Counted from the first letter of the stretch, positions 26,979-35,803 are shown. The stretch: DNA of 64,000 nucleotides from Mycobacterium sp. M26 (GCF_001494595.1 NZ_LN929908.1:1773716-1837715); one strand, 5' to 3'. The notes: generated from the sequence alone by a model not told the origin. Program-made: numbers and translations.

Positions 26979-28083
26979 CTATTGAACAGGCCCGGATCCA
27001 CGGCCCCGGCCTCGTTGCCGTCGACGAGGTCGAACTCGCCGAGTGCGGCCCCCGCGACGCCATCGTCGACGTCCACGCCTGCGGCATCTGCGGCAGCGAC
27101 CTGAGTTTCATCGGCATGGGCGGCCTGGCCGGACCCGGTCAGCCGATGGCGCTGGGTCACGAGTTCTCCGGCGTCGTGCGCACTGTCGGCGCCGAGGTGA
27201 CCGACGTCAGCGTCGGGCAGCGGGTCGTCGTCCATCCGGGTGACGACGAACTGGGCCGGATCGGGGCCGGATCTCCCGAAGGCGGGCTGGCATCCGCCGT
27301 ACTGGTACGCGAAGCCGTCCGACCCGGGCGGCTGTTCGGCATCCCGGACGGCATCTCGCTGGACGTCGCCGCGCTGGCCGAGCCGCCGTACTGGTACGCG
27401 AAGCCGTCCGACCCGGGCGGCTGTTCGGCATCCCGGACGGCATCTCGCTGGACGTCGCCGCGCTGGCCGAGCCGGTGGCCGTCGGCATGCACGCCGCCGA
27501 GCGCGTCGACGTCGGGGTCGACGACAAGGTCGCGGTATTCGGTTGCGGGCCAATCGGACTGGCGGCCATCGCCGCGCTGGCCGACCGGGGTCTGACCGAT
27601 ATCGTCGGCATCGATCTGTCGGCGACCCGGCGAGGCCTGGCCGAGCAGGTGGGCGCCGCCGTCACCATCGACCCCGCCGCCCAGAGTGTGTGGCGCGAAC
27701 TCGGCCGGGTGCACGGCACCACCACGCAGACCTTCGGCAAGGCCCCGGCCACCAAGGGATACATCGAGGCCTCCGGCTCCGACGCGGTGCTGACCGACAT
27801 CGTGAACCGCGCTGGACGCAAGTCGCACATCAGCGTGGTGGCGTTGCACTACAACCCGGTGCCGGTGAACTTCGTCAATGTCCTGATGCGCGAACTGAGC
27901 ATCCATGGCTCGATGGAGTATCCGGACCGGTTCAGCGACGCCCTGGATCTCCTGGAACGGCGCGACCTGTCGGCGCTGATCACCGACCGGTTCCCGCTCA
28001 GCCGGCTCGATGAGGCGCTGGCGCTCCTGCAGAACAGCAGGGAGTGCGGCAAGGTGCTGATCGAGGTACACGCCGCGCAGTAG
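26975..28083 (+). pseudogene. Zinc-dependent (MDR) alcohol dehydrogenase broken by an 89-bp tandem duplication
   Basis: The N-terminal part has the catalytic-zinc region DVHACGICGSDLSF and LGHEFSGVV. At codon ~136 (27383) an exact second copy of 27294-27382 begins; 89 bp is not a multiple of three, so the frame is lost and ends at 27595. The C-terminal part, with the NAD-binding FGCGPIGLAAIAAL and FPLSRLDEALALLQ, lies in another frame and ends at 28083. Removing one copy restores a continuous 339-residue enzyme like sorbitol/2,3-butanediol dehydrogenases. The structural-zinc cysteine lobe seems to be absent. The start overlaps the IclR stop. If the lesion is real, the cluster lacks its dehydrogenase. 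Confidence 0.9.
27294..27471. repeat. Perfect 89-bp direct tandem duplication inside the alcohol dehydrogenase gene
   Basis: 27294-27382 and 27383-27471 are identical, and the match runs three bases further (CCG at 27383 and 27472). The repeat shows no divergence and shifts the frame by two. It resembles the murG repeat in size and perfection. Confidence 0.97.
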
Positions 28084-28149
28084 CGGCGGGCACCGCTGCC
28101 GCCCGACTATCCTGTGGCATAGCACGGCATGGTCTCGGGCAGGTGGGAG

Positions 28150-28602
28150 ATGACGACGTTCTACACCCTGGTAGTCTGGCTGGTGGTCGTCGCGCATTTC
28201 GCGTTTCTCGTCTACCTGCCCAGCGGTGGCTTCCTGGCGCTGCGCTGGCGGCGCTCGATCTGGCTGCACGTCCCGGTGGTGCTGTGGGGCATCGGTAGCG
28301 TCGCGCTGCACTTCTGGTGCCCGTTGACCGCGCTGGAGCAGTGGGCTCGTCCGCGCGCGGGGATGGCACAGCTGGGTTCGGAGGGCTTCATCGACCACTA
28401 CATCACCGGGGTGATGTACCCCTCCGGCGGCACGGGTTACGCCCAGGCGGCGGCCTTCACCGCGGTCCTGGTGTCGTGGATCGCCTACGCCGTGACGGCC
28501 CGCCGATCAGGCCCAGCCGTCGGCGCGCCAGCACACCCAGTCGATCTCGACCAGGGCGCCCACAGCCAGGCCCGTCGAGCCGACGCAGGTTCGGCTCGGT
28601 AG
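28150..28602 (+). CDS. DUF2784 membrane protein
   Basis: 150 residues from ATG 28150. It has four hydrophobic segments (YTLVVWLVVVAHFAFLVYL, then LHVPVVLWGIGSVALHFWC and a C-terminal FTAVLVSWIAYAV) and the family features CPLTALEQW and FIDHYITGVMYPSG. DUF2784 proteins are small membrane proteins of unknown function. The last 30 residues look unrelated to the family and lie over the 3' end of the convergent ridA gene (96-bp overlap), so the natural stop may have been lost or shifted. Confidence 0.8.
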   Translation: MTTFYTLVVWLVVVAHFAFLVYLPSGGFLALRWRRSIWLHVPVVLWGIGSVALHFWCPLTALEQWARPRAGMAQLGSEGFIDHYITGVMYPSGGTGYAQAAAFTAVLVSWIAYAVTARRSGPAVGAPAHPVDLDQGAHSQARRADAGSAR

Positions 28603-28905
28603 CCGGTCGGGAAACCACGGCGCGTAGGCGGCGTTGAACGCCGCGTAGTCCGACCAGTCGGTCAGGAACGCCCGCACCGACACCACGTCGGCGATCCCGC
28701 CGCCGCACAGTTCGGTGACCCGCAGCAGATTCCGCAGCACCTGGTCGGTCTGGGTGGCCACCTGCGAGCCGACCAGCGCACCGGTGGTGTCGGTGGGCAT
28801 CTGCCCGGTCACATAGAGGGTCTGCCCGGCGGCGGTGGCATGGGAGAACGGGGCCACCGCCGGCGGCACCCCCTGCGCCGGGGTGAACGTGAACGCCTGG
28901 ATCAT
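28507..28905 (-). CDS. RidA/YjgF-family protein (enamine/imine deaminase fold)
   Basis: 132 residues, ATG at 28905 inside the stop of the upstream acetamidase-like gene. Family features are PFSHATAAGQTLYVTGQMP, VLRNLLRVTELCGGGIADVV and SVRAFLTDWSDYAAFNAAY near residue 75. The C-terminal Arg of the active-site motif is in PSRTCVGSTGLAVGALVEID. RidA proteins hydrolyse reactive enamines, and family branches assist in catabolism of amides and pyrimidines. The overlap with the amidase gene suggests a joint role. Confidence 0.88.
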   Translation of the reverse strand: MIQAFTFTPAQGVPPAVAPFSHATAAGQTLYVTGQMPTDTTGALVGSQVATQTDQVLRNLLRVTELCGGGIADVVSVRAFLTDWSDYAAFNAAYAPWFPDRLPSRTCVGSTGLAVGALVEIDWVCWRADGWA

Positions 28906-29937
28906 GCCGCCGGATTCTGCCACCGCGGGAAGCACCGCTTGTCGATCCGGGCGTGCACACCCTGGCGCTGATCGACCACCTGCGTCACGGTGAAGTCCAC
29001 CGCCACCGACATGAACGAGTAGGCATCGGCGCGCGACAACCCGAAGTGGCGCACCAACAGGTCCAGCGCCCGCAGCGCCGCAGCCTTCATCGCGGCGTCC
29101 AGACTCTCGCCGAATCCGTGCACCAGCAGTTCGGTCGCGGTTTCCAGCACCGGCACGGTGAACGGGAGATCACGCCGAATCGTCAAGCGCAGCAACCCGT
29201 TCAGCGATGACTCCAGTGCGGTCCCGCTGACCTCGCCGTCACCCTGCGACACATGCGGGTCACCTGCCGACAACAGCGCGCCGGGAACCTGCACCGGGTA
29301 GTACATCCGGCCGCCGGTCCCGATCCGCCAGTTGTCGACGTTGCCGCCGTGATCGCCCGGCGGCACCGACGAGACCCGGACGGGCTCGGCCGGGGCCACG
29401 CCCATGGTGCCGAAGTGCGGGCGCAGCGGCACCACGACGCCGGGCAGTGCTGGTTCGCGGCTGCTGTCCGAGGGGGTGACGATGGTGCCCGGGGCGTCGG
29501 CCAGCGGTGTGGCCGTCCAGTCGTAGCCGAACAGGGCGCGGCCCAGCAGCGCCTCGGTGTCCAACTCGTAGACCGTCACCCGCTCCACCGGCAACTCGCC
29601 GTAGAGGTAACCCCAGTGCGCGGCCAGGTTGGATCCGTAGGGCAGTCGCGGGGTGGCGGCCAGGATGTCGACCTGCAGCACATCGCCGGGGCGCGCCCCG
29701 GCGACCGCGATCGGCCCGGTGAGGATGTGCGGGCCGGGGCCGCGGTCGTCGACCTGCTCGAACACCCGGGTGATGCCGTCGTCCATCAGCAGGTCGGGGG
29801 CGTCACCGGCGTGATGGGTCAGCGTCTCGATCACCACCAGGTCGCCGGACTCGACGGTGAGCGCGGGGGGGTTGCCGCGGATCGAAGTAACCCCAGTGCA
29901 CCGTCTGCGGTGTCGCCGGAAGCTGGTGCAGCGTCAT
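28902..29937 (-). pseudogene. Acetamidase/formamidase family protein with a one-base frameshift near the N-terminus
   Basis: The main open part (28902-29837, 311 codons) carries the FmdA/AmdA features GPHILTGPIAVAGARPGDVL, SNLAAHWGYLYGEL and AGDPHVSQGDGEVSGTALE. The true start appears to be ATG 29937, giving MTLHQLPATPQTVHWGYFD, but a run of seven G residues on the + strand (29865-29871) puts this out of frame with the rest. With six G the reading continues cleanly into DPRQPPALTVESGDLVVIE and gives 344 residues. The enzyme would hydrolyse short amides to acid and ammonia. A homopolymer sequencing error is as likely as a real mutation. It overlaps ridA and follows the response regulator. Confidence 0.85.
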
Positions 29938-29991
29938 AAGCACCGGATCATGCCAGCGGGATGCGCCCGGCGCGCGCTGAGACGACGGCCG

Positions 29992-30657
29992 CTAGACGGC
30001 GTGATAGCGGCGCTCGGGCCGGCCCGCGCCGTACTGCAGTCGCAGACCGACGGCGCCCTCGGCGAGGAAGTGCTCGAGATAGCGCCGTGCGCTGACCCGG
30101 GAGATGCCGACCAGGTCGGCGCATTCGGCCGCCGACACCTCCCCGGCGGTGCGGACCGCGTCGAGGACCAGCCGGCCCGTCTCGGCGCCCAGGCCCTTGG
30201 GCATCGGCCGGGCCGCGACCGGCGCCGACGCGCGACCGAATACCGAGTCGACGAACGTCTGGTCCACACCGTCGGCCGATCCGAGCGCGTCGGCCCGCGC
30301 GGCGTAGGCCTCGAGTTTCGTTCGCAGCTGGTCGAATTCGAACGGTTTGATCAGGTAGTCGGCCGCGCCGCCGGCCACGGACCCGCTGACGGTGTCCAAC
30401 TCGCGGGCGGCGGTGATCATGATGACGCCCACCGCGTCGCCGTCGGCCCGCAACTGCTGCAGAACCTGAAGTCCGGTCATATCGGGCAGGTAGACGTCGA
30501 GCAGGATCAGGTCGGGGCGCAGCTCGCGGGCGGCCTGCAGGGCGGTGGCGCCGGTGTTGGCCACCCCGACGGTGCGGAAACCCTCGATCCGGTCGACGAA
30601 CCGGCGGTGGATCTCAGCCACCATGAAGTCGTCATCGACGACGAGCACCTCACGCAT
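29992..30657 (-). CDS. CitB/DcuR-type response regulator
   Basis: 221 residues. The receiver domain (1-125) has the acidic pocket VLVVDDDFMVAE, the phosphorylated Asp in LILLDVYLPDM near residue 54, MITAAREL and the Lys in LIKPFEFDQL. The C-terminal part (about 165-215) is a helix-turn-helix of the CitB family (EVSAAECADLVGISRVSARRYL). It overlaps the kinase gene by 8 bp. Such systems sense external di- and tricarboxylates; the divergent tct transporter is the obvious target, and the acetamidase downstream on the same strand another. Confidence 0.93.
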   Translation of the reverse strand: MREVLVVDDDFMVAEIHRRFVDRIEGFRTVGVANTGATALQAARELRPDLILLDVYLPDMTGLQVLQQLRADGDAVGVIMITAARELDTVSGSVAGGAADYLIKPFEFDQLRTKLEAYAARADALGSADGVDQTFVDSVFGRASAPVAARPMPKGLGAETGRLVLDAVRTAGEVSAAECADLVGISRVSARRYLEHFLAEGAVGLRLQYGAGRPERRYHAV

Positions 30658-32254
30658 GGCTCACCGACTCCACCCGCGGCATCCGGGCGGCGAACAGCGC
30701 ACCGCCACCCGGCGCGTCGTGCACCTCGACCGTGCCGCCGTGCTGGGCGGTGATCAGCCGCACCAGCGCCAGGCCGATCCCGCGCCCACCGGGGACGTCC
30801 GGTTTGGACGTCACTCCGCGCGCGAAGATCTCACTCCGAAGCTCCTGCGGCACACCAGGTCCGGAATCGCTGACCTCGATGTCCAGCCCGTCGGCGTCGG
30901 TCACGCGCACCGTCACCCGGGCGTGGGCCGACCCCACCGACACGTCGACGGCATTGTCGATGAGGTTGCCCAGCACGGTGATCACATCGGTGGCCAGCGC
31001 CGGACTCAGCGGTGCCAGATGGGAGTCGTCGGCAAGGTGTAGTGAAACCCCGCTCTCGGCGGCCAGGGTGGTCTTGGCGATCAGCAGGGCTGCCACCGCG
31101 GGGTCCGAGATACGGTGCGTCACAGCGTCACTGATCTCGGCCCGCCGGCGGGTGAGCGTGCCCACCAGTTCGCGCACCGAGTCGTACTCACCCAGCTGGA
31201 CCAGCCCCGAGATGGTGTGCAATTGGTTGGCGAACTCGTGGGTCTGAGCCCGCAGGGTGTCGGTCACGCTCTTGTGCGAGGAGAGTTGACCCTGCATCGA
31301 CGCCAGTTCGGTGCTGTCGCGCATCGTGGTCACGGTGCCGATCCGCTGGCCCTGGCTGGTGGCCGCCCGGCGGTTGAGCGCCAGTACCCGGTGGGGCGTG
31401 GCGATGACGACATCGTGGCCATCTTCGCGGGACAGCAGGAAGTCGGCGACCGCAGGGTCGATCCCGGCTTCCCTGACCCGGCGGTTCACGGCGTCGGGTC
31501 CGATTCCGAGCAATTCCTGCGCGCTGTCGTTGACCACGGTGATCACCCCGTCGGTGTTCACCCCGATCACACCCTCACGAATGCTGTGCAGCAACGCTTC
31601 TCGATGTTCGGCCAGGCCGGCGATCTCGGCGACCTCCAAACCGCGGGTGTGCCGCTTGATCCGCCTCGACAGCAGCCACGAGGCGCCCAGGCCCAGCACC
31701 GCGCCCAGACCCAGGTACACCAACAGGCGTTCGCCGGCACCGCTGAGCAGCTGCCACGCCGACGGGTACGGCTCGCTGACCGACACCACCGACAGCACCT
31801 CACCGGTGGTGGACAGGATGGGCACCTGACCGATCAGGGCGTGCCTGCCGTCGACGTCGCCGTCGCCGAACCACGCCCGGCCCTCAGTGACCAGGCTGGG
31901 CCCGAAGCCGACCTGCCGCCCGACGCGGGACGGGTCGGAGGACACCCGCACCACGCCCGCGGGGTCGATGATCTCGGCCAGGCCGGCCCCGGACAGTGCG
32001 ATCGCGCGATCCACGTCGGGTGCCAGCAGGCGGGCCGCGAACGGGTCGCTATAGCGTTCGCGCACCAGTGGGGTGGAGGCCACGTTCTCGGCGACAGCGA
32101 TCATCCGTTGGCCGCGGACATCGCGAAACTCCTTGGTGGATTGGGCTACGGACACCGCCGCCACCGCAATCAGCACAACGGCGACGACGAGCAACTGGAA
32201 CGCCAGGAACTGTCCCGCCAGGCTTCGGCCGCTACGGACCAGCGATGACCACAA
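30650..32254 (-). CDS. CitA/DcuS-type sensor histidine kinase
   Basis: 534 residues, start taken as TTG 32254; no better in-frame start is near. An N-terminal membrane helix (LAGQFLAFQLLVVAVVLIAV) and a second one near residue 180 frame a periplasmic PASp domain of about 130 residues. A cytoplasmic PAS domain follows (GVIGVNTDGVITVVNDSAQELLG) and then the kinase core. The phospho-acceptor His is in RAQTHEFANQLHTISGL, the N box is NLIDNAVD, and the G boxes are SDSGPGVP and GGRGIGLALV. It is a sensor for citrate-like compounds, divergent from tctCBA. Confidence 0.93.
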   Translation of the reverse strand: MWSSLVRSGRSLAGQFLAFQLLVVAVVLIAVAAVSVAQSTKEFRDVRGQRMIAVAENVASTPLVRERYSDPFAARLLAPDVDRAIALSGAGLAEIIDPAGVVRVSSDPSRVGRQVGFGPSLVTEGRAWFGDGDVDGRHALIGQVPILSTTGEVLSVVSVSEPYPSAWQLLSGAGERLLVYLGLGAVLGLGASWLLSRRIKRHTRGLEVAEIAGLAEHREALLHSIREGVIGVNTDGVITVVNDSAQELLGIGPDAVNRRVREAGIDPAVADFLLSREDGHDVVIATPHRVLALNRRAATSQGQRIGTVTTMRDSTELASMQGQLSSHKSVTDTLRAQTHEFANQLHTISGLVQLGEYDSVRELVGTLTRRRAEISDAVTHRISDPAVAALLIAKTTLAAESGVSLHLADDSHLAPLSPALATDVITVLGNLIDNAVDVSVGSAHARVTVRVTDADGLDIEVSDSGPGVPQELRSEIFARGVTSKPDVPGGRGIGLALVRLITAQHGGTVEVHDAPGGGALFAARMPRVESVSHA

Positions 32255-32282
32255 CGACCAAAACTTCCTTTGCGTCCCAAAG

Positions 32283-32298
32283 AGTGACCCCCGTCACC
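32283..32298. promoter_or_regulatory. CRP-like site between citA-type kinase and tctC
   Basis: GTGACCCCCGTCAC (32284-32297) has the GTGA-N6-TCAC form of a mycobacterial CRP site. It sits in the 93-bp gap between divergent genes, 50 bp before the tctC ATG and 29 bp before the kinase start. cAMP-CRP control of an alternative carbon source transporter would be sensible, but the arms are only five bases and this is a match by eye. Confidence 0.45.
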
Positions 32299-32347
32299 CT
32301 GTCTACCAGTATTGCTGAGCATCACATCAATGCGAAGGGGCACCACG

Positions 32348-33340
32348 ATGTTGCGGCGCAGTCGACGACCGTTGTTGCGGGTGATTGCCACCATGGTGAT
32401 CCTCGCCGTGACACTCACCGCGTGTGGGGTCACCCGAGGATCCGATCCACAAGGCCTGCACCGGCTGCGAATGATGGTGCCCAACAGCCCCGGTGGCGGA
32501 TACGACCTGACCGCGCGCACCGCGGTGAAGATCATGGAAGACAACGACATCACCGGTCGCGTCGAGGTCTTCAACGTCATCGGTGCCGGCGGCACGGTCG
32601 CGATGGCCCGGCTGATGAACGAGCGGGGCAATGACGACTTGATGATGACGATGGGTCTGGGTGTGGTCGGCGCGACCTACACCAACGGGTCCAAGATCAA
32701 GGCGTCCGATGCGACGGCCATCGCCAAGTTGATCGAGGACCCGGGCGCGGTTTTCGTCCCCGCCGACTCACCGTTTCGCACGATCGCCGACTTCGTCGCG
32801 GCATGGAAGGCGGATCCGAGCAAGGTGACGATCGGCGGGGGCTCCTCACCGGGTGGTCCCGATCACCTGTTCCCGATGGAACTCGCGAAGAAGGTGGGCG
32901 TCGACCCGAAACAGGTCAACTTCATCACCTACGACGGTGGCGGTGATCTGTTGACGGCGCTGCTCGGCAAGAAGATCACCGCGGGCACGTCCAGCCCGGG
33001 CGAGCTCATCGACCAGATCGAGGCCGGTGAGTTGCGGGTGCTCGCGGTGTCGAGCGCACAACGTATCGACGGCATCGATGCGCCGACACTGATCGAATCC
33101 GGGATCGACCTCACGTTCGCCAACTGGCGTGGTGTCCTTGCGCCACCGGGCATTTCGGACAGAGCCAAGCGCGCGATGGTCAAGGTGCTCGAAGAGATGC
33201 ACGGCACGGATCAGTGGAAGCAGGCGCTGGTCAAGAACGGCTGGACGGACGCCTTTATCACCGGCGCGGACTTCGAGAAGTTTCTGATCGACCAGGACAA
33301 CCGGGTCTCGTCGACACTGACCGAATTGGGGCTGCTGTGA
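32348..33340 (+). CDS. Tripartite tricarboxylate transporter substrate-binding lipoprotein TctC
   Basis: 330 residues. ATG 32348 is chosen because AAGGGG lies 7 bp upstream; two earlier in-frame starts (TTG 32312, ATG 32330) only extend the signal peptide. A basic start, a hydrophobic stretch and the lipobox LTAC (Cys near 26) mark a lipid-anchored protein. The Bug/TctC fold follows with MMVPNSPGGGYDLTAR, FNVIGAGGTVAMARL, VTIGGGSSPGGPDH and TYDGGGDLLTALLGKK. It captures di- or tricarboxylates outside the membrane for TctAB. Its stop overlaps the tctB GTG. Confidence 0.92.
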   Translation: MLRRSRRPLLRVIATMVILAVTLTACGVTRGSDPQGLHRLRMMVPNSPGGGYDLTARTAVKIMEDNDITGRVEVFNVIGAGGTVAMARLMNERGNDDLMMTMGLGVVGATYTNGSKIKASDATAIAKLIEDPGAVFVPADSPFRTIADFVAAWKADPSKVTIGGGSSPGGPDHLFPMELAKKVGVDPKQVNFITYDGGGDLLTALLGKKITAGTSSPGELIDQIEAGELRVLAVSSAQRIDGIDAPTLIESGIDLTFANWRGVLAPPGISDRAKRAMVKVLEEMHGTDQWKQALVKNGWTDAFITGADFEKFLIDQDNRVSSTLTELGLL

Positions 33341-33861
33341 GCATCGAAGACAAGCAGACAGAACAGTCGGCGACCCGCACGGTCGACTACGCGCAGTACC
33401 TCGTGGTGGCCGTCCTGGCGCTCGTCGGCGGGTTTCTGGTCTACAGCGGACTGACGTTGGAGGAGGGGTTCGCCAAGGTCGATCCCGTCGGGCCTACGTT
33501 CTTCCCCTTGGTCATCGGTGTTGCCGCGCTGCTGCTCGCGGTGATCCTGGCCGTCGCGATCCCGCGCGGCAGTAAGGGTGAGGCCGACGCCGGTGAGGAC
33601 ATCGATCCCGAGGCGCCGGGGGACTGGCGCACCGTCGGGCTGCTCATCGCGCTGTTCGTCGCGCTGATCTTCTTGGTCAACCCGCTGGGCTGGGTGATCA
33701 CGAGCGCGTTGTTCTTCGCCGGTGCGGCAACGGTTCTGGGCAGTAAGCACTACGTGCGCAATGTCGTGATCGGTGCGGTCTTGGCGCTGGCGAGTTTCTA
33801 CGCGTTCTACTCCGGGCTCGGAATCCCGCTGCCCGCAGGCATCTTGGACGGGATTCTGTAA
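33337..33861 (+). CDS. Tripartite tricarboxylate transporter small membrane subunit TctB
   Basis: 174 residues from a GTG in the tctC stop. Four hydrophobic segments are seen: YLVVAVLALVGGFLVYSG, GPTFFPLVIGVAALLLAVIL, VGLLIALFVALIFLVNPLGW and VVIGAVLALASFYAFY. The motif GPTFFPLVIG is typical for TctB. The acidic loop between helices 2 and 3 is short. It forms the membrane complex with TctA, which begins directly after its stop. Confidence 0.92.
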   Translation: MSIEDKQTEQSATRTVDYAQYLVVAVLALVGGFLVYSGLTLEEGFAKVDPVGPTFFPLVIGVAALLLAVILAVAIPRGSKGEADAGEDIDPEAPGDWRTVGLLIALFVALIFLVNPLGWVITSALFFAGAATVLGSKHYVRNVVIGAVLALASFYAFYSGLGIPLPAGILDGIL

Positions 33862-35403
33862 ATGGACAACTTCGACTGGCTGATGCAGGGGTTCGCCGAG
33901 GCAGCGACCCCGATGAACCTGCTCTACGCCGTCATCGGCGTGCTGCTGGGAACCGCCGTGGGCGTGTTGCCCGGCATCGGGCCGGCGATGACGGTCGCCC
34001 TGCTGCTGCCCATCACGTACAACGTCAGCCCGAGCGCGGCATTCATCATGTTCGCCGGCATCTTCTACGGCGGCATGTACGGCGGATCGACCACGTCGAT
34101 CCTGCTGAACACGCCGGGGGAGTCGTCGTCGGTGATCACCGCGATCGAAGGCAACAAGATGGCCAAAGCGGGGCGGGCCGCGCAGGCACTGGCGACCGCG
34201 GCCATCGGCTCGTTCGTCGCGGGCAGCATCGGCACCGCCTTGCTGGCCGCGTTCGCACCCGCGATCTCGCGGTTCGCCGTCACCCTCGGCGCGCCGTCCT
34301 ATCTGGCGATCATGCTCTTCGCGTTGGTGGCGGTGACCGCGGTACTGGGTTCGTCGAAGCTCCGCGGCGCCATCTCGCTGGTGCTCGGCCTGGCGATCGG
34401 CATCGTCGGCATTGACTTCCTCACCGGCCAGCCCCGCGCCACATTCGGTATCCCGCAACTGTCGGACGGCATCGACATTGTGGTGATCGCCGTCGCGATC
34501 TTCGCTGTCGGGGAAGCGCTCTGGGTCGCTGCACACCTGCGCCGCCGCCCGGCCGACGTGATCCCCGTGGGACGTCCGTGGATGGGCCGGGACGACTGGC
34601 GGCGATCGTGGAAGCCATGGCTGCGCGGCACCGCATTCGGCTTCCCGTTCGGGGCGCTCCCCGCTGGCGGGGCCGAGCTGCCCACGTTCCTGAGCTACAT
34701 CACGGAGAAGAAGCTGTCGAAGCATCCGGAGGAGTTCGGGCGGGGTGCGATCGAAGGGGTGGCCGGACCAGAGGCGGCCAACAATGCTTCCGCCGCAGGC
34801 ACCCTGGTGCCGATGTTGTCGCTGGGCCTACCGACCAACGCGACCGCCGCGGTTATGCTCACCGCGTTCGTCTCGTACGGAATACAGCCGGGGCCAACAC
34901 TTTTCAGCAAAGAGCCGCTGCTGATCTGGACGCTGATCGCCAGCCTGTTCATTGGCAACCTGCTGCTGCTGGTGCTCAACCTGCCGCTGGCGCCGTTGTG
35001 GGCCAAGCTGCTGCGCACGCCGCGGCCGTACCTGTATGCGGGCATCTTGTTCTTCGCCACCCTCGGGGCGTTCGCGGTGAACCTCCAGCCGCTGGATCTC
35101 GGCCTGCTGCTGTTGTTCGGGCTGCTCGGTCTGATGATGCGCAGGTTCGGCCTACCGGTGCTACCGCTGATCATCGGGGTCATCCTCGGCCCGCGGATCG
35201 AACGGCAGCTGCGGCAGAGCCTGCAGCTCGGCGGCGGTGACTGGTCGAGTCTGTTCACCGAGCCGGTCGCCATCGTGACTTACGTATGCATGGCGGTGCT
35301 GCTGGTCATCCCGCTGGTGTTGCGGCTGCTGCACCGCGACGAGGAGACGCTACTGGTCGTCGAGGACGACAAGGATCAGCGAGAGAAGGCACAGACCTCA
35401 TGA
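33862..35403 (+). CDS. Tripartite tricarboxylate transporter large membrane subunit TctA
   Basis: 513 residues with about twelve membrane segments. Family motifs are visible: [20 protein letters not shown] near residue 37, [20 protein letters not shown] near 70, and a second half with [19 protein letters not shown] and [16 protein letters not shown]. It is the secondary carrier that moves citrate-like substrates with ions. The charged C-terminal tail is short. Its stop overlaps the ATG of the universal stress protein gene. Confidence 0.95.
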   Translation: MDNFDWLMQGFAEAATPMNLLYAVIGVLLGTAVGVLPGIGPAMTVALLLPITYNVSPSAAFIMFAGIFYGGMYGGSTTSILLNTPGESSSVITAIEGNKMAKAGRAAQALATAAIGSFVAGSIGTALLAAFAPAISRFAVTLGAPSYLAIMLFALVAVTAVLGSSKLRGAISLVLGLAIGIVGIDFLTGQPRATFGIPQLSDGIDIVVIAVAIFAVGEALWVAAHLRRRPADVIPVGRPWMGRDDWRRSWKPWLRGTAFGFPFGALPAGGAELPTFLSYITEKKLSKHPEEFGRGAIEGVAGPEAANNASAAGTLVPMLSLGLPTNATAAVMLTAFVSYGIQPGPTLFSKEPLLIWTLIASLFIGNLLLLVLNLPLAPLWAKLLRTPRPYLYAGILFFATLGAFAVNLQPLDLGLLLLFGLLGLMMRRFGLPVLPLIIGVILGPRIERQLRQSLQLGGGDWSSLFTEPVAIVTYVCMAVLLVIPLVLRLLHRDEETLLVVEDDKDQREKAQTS

Positions 35404-35786
35404 TTGTCGTGGGGTACACCAACGACCAGTACGGCGCCGCGGCGCTGGACGCCGGCATCGCCGAGGCGGTGCTGCGCGGCACCGACCTGCTGGTGGTGAA
35501 TTCGACGGCAGGGGATTCCTACGTCGACGCGGCGTTCGCCCAGCCGGGGCAGGTCCGCGATATCGAGGAACGCCTGCGCAGCTGCGGGGTGAACTTCGAG
35601 GTGTCGCAGCCGGTCGGGGTGTATGCCGCCGACGCGTTGCTGGAGGCGATGGAGCGGCCCGACGCCGAGCTGCTGGTGATCGGCCTGAAACACCGCAATC
35701 CCGTCGGCAAACTCCTTCTCGGCAGCGTCGCGCAGCAGCTACTTCTCGAATGCCCAAAACCCGTGCTCGCGGTGAAGTCTGGCTAA
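35400..35786 (+). CDS. Universal stress protein (UspA family), single domain
   Basis: 128 residues from ATG 35400, overlapping the tctA stop by four bases. The Usp fold starts [20 protein letters not shown] and ends with the nucleotide-binding signature [20 protein letters not shown] and the final strand [10 protein letters not shown]. The tight overlap shows that it belongs to the transport operon. Usp domains encoded next to transporters often bind ATP or AMP and tune transport; this role is inference. Confidence 0.9.
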   Translation: MIVVGYTNDQYGAAALDAGIAEAVLRGTDLLVVNSTAGDSYVDAAFAQPGQVRDIEERLRSCGVNFEVSQPVGVYAADALLEAMERPDAELLVIGLKHRNPVGKLLLGSVAQQLLLECPKPVLAVKSG

Positions 35787-35803
35787 TACCGCATAATGGC
35801 AGC

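Noticed and set aside
35787-35803. yybP-ykoY manganese riboswitch before the TerC/Alx-like gene
   Set aside because: Only 17 bp separate it from the previous gene, too short for the element.
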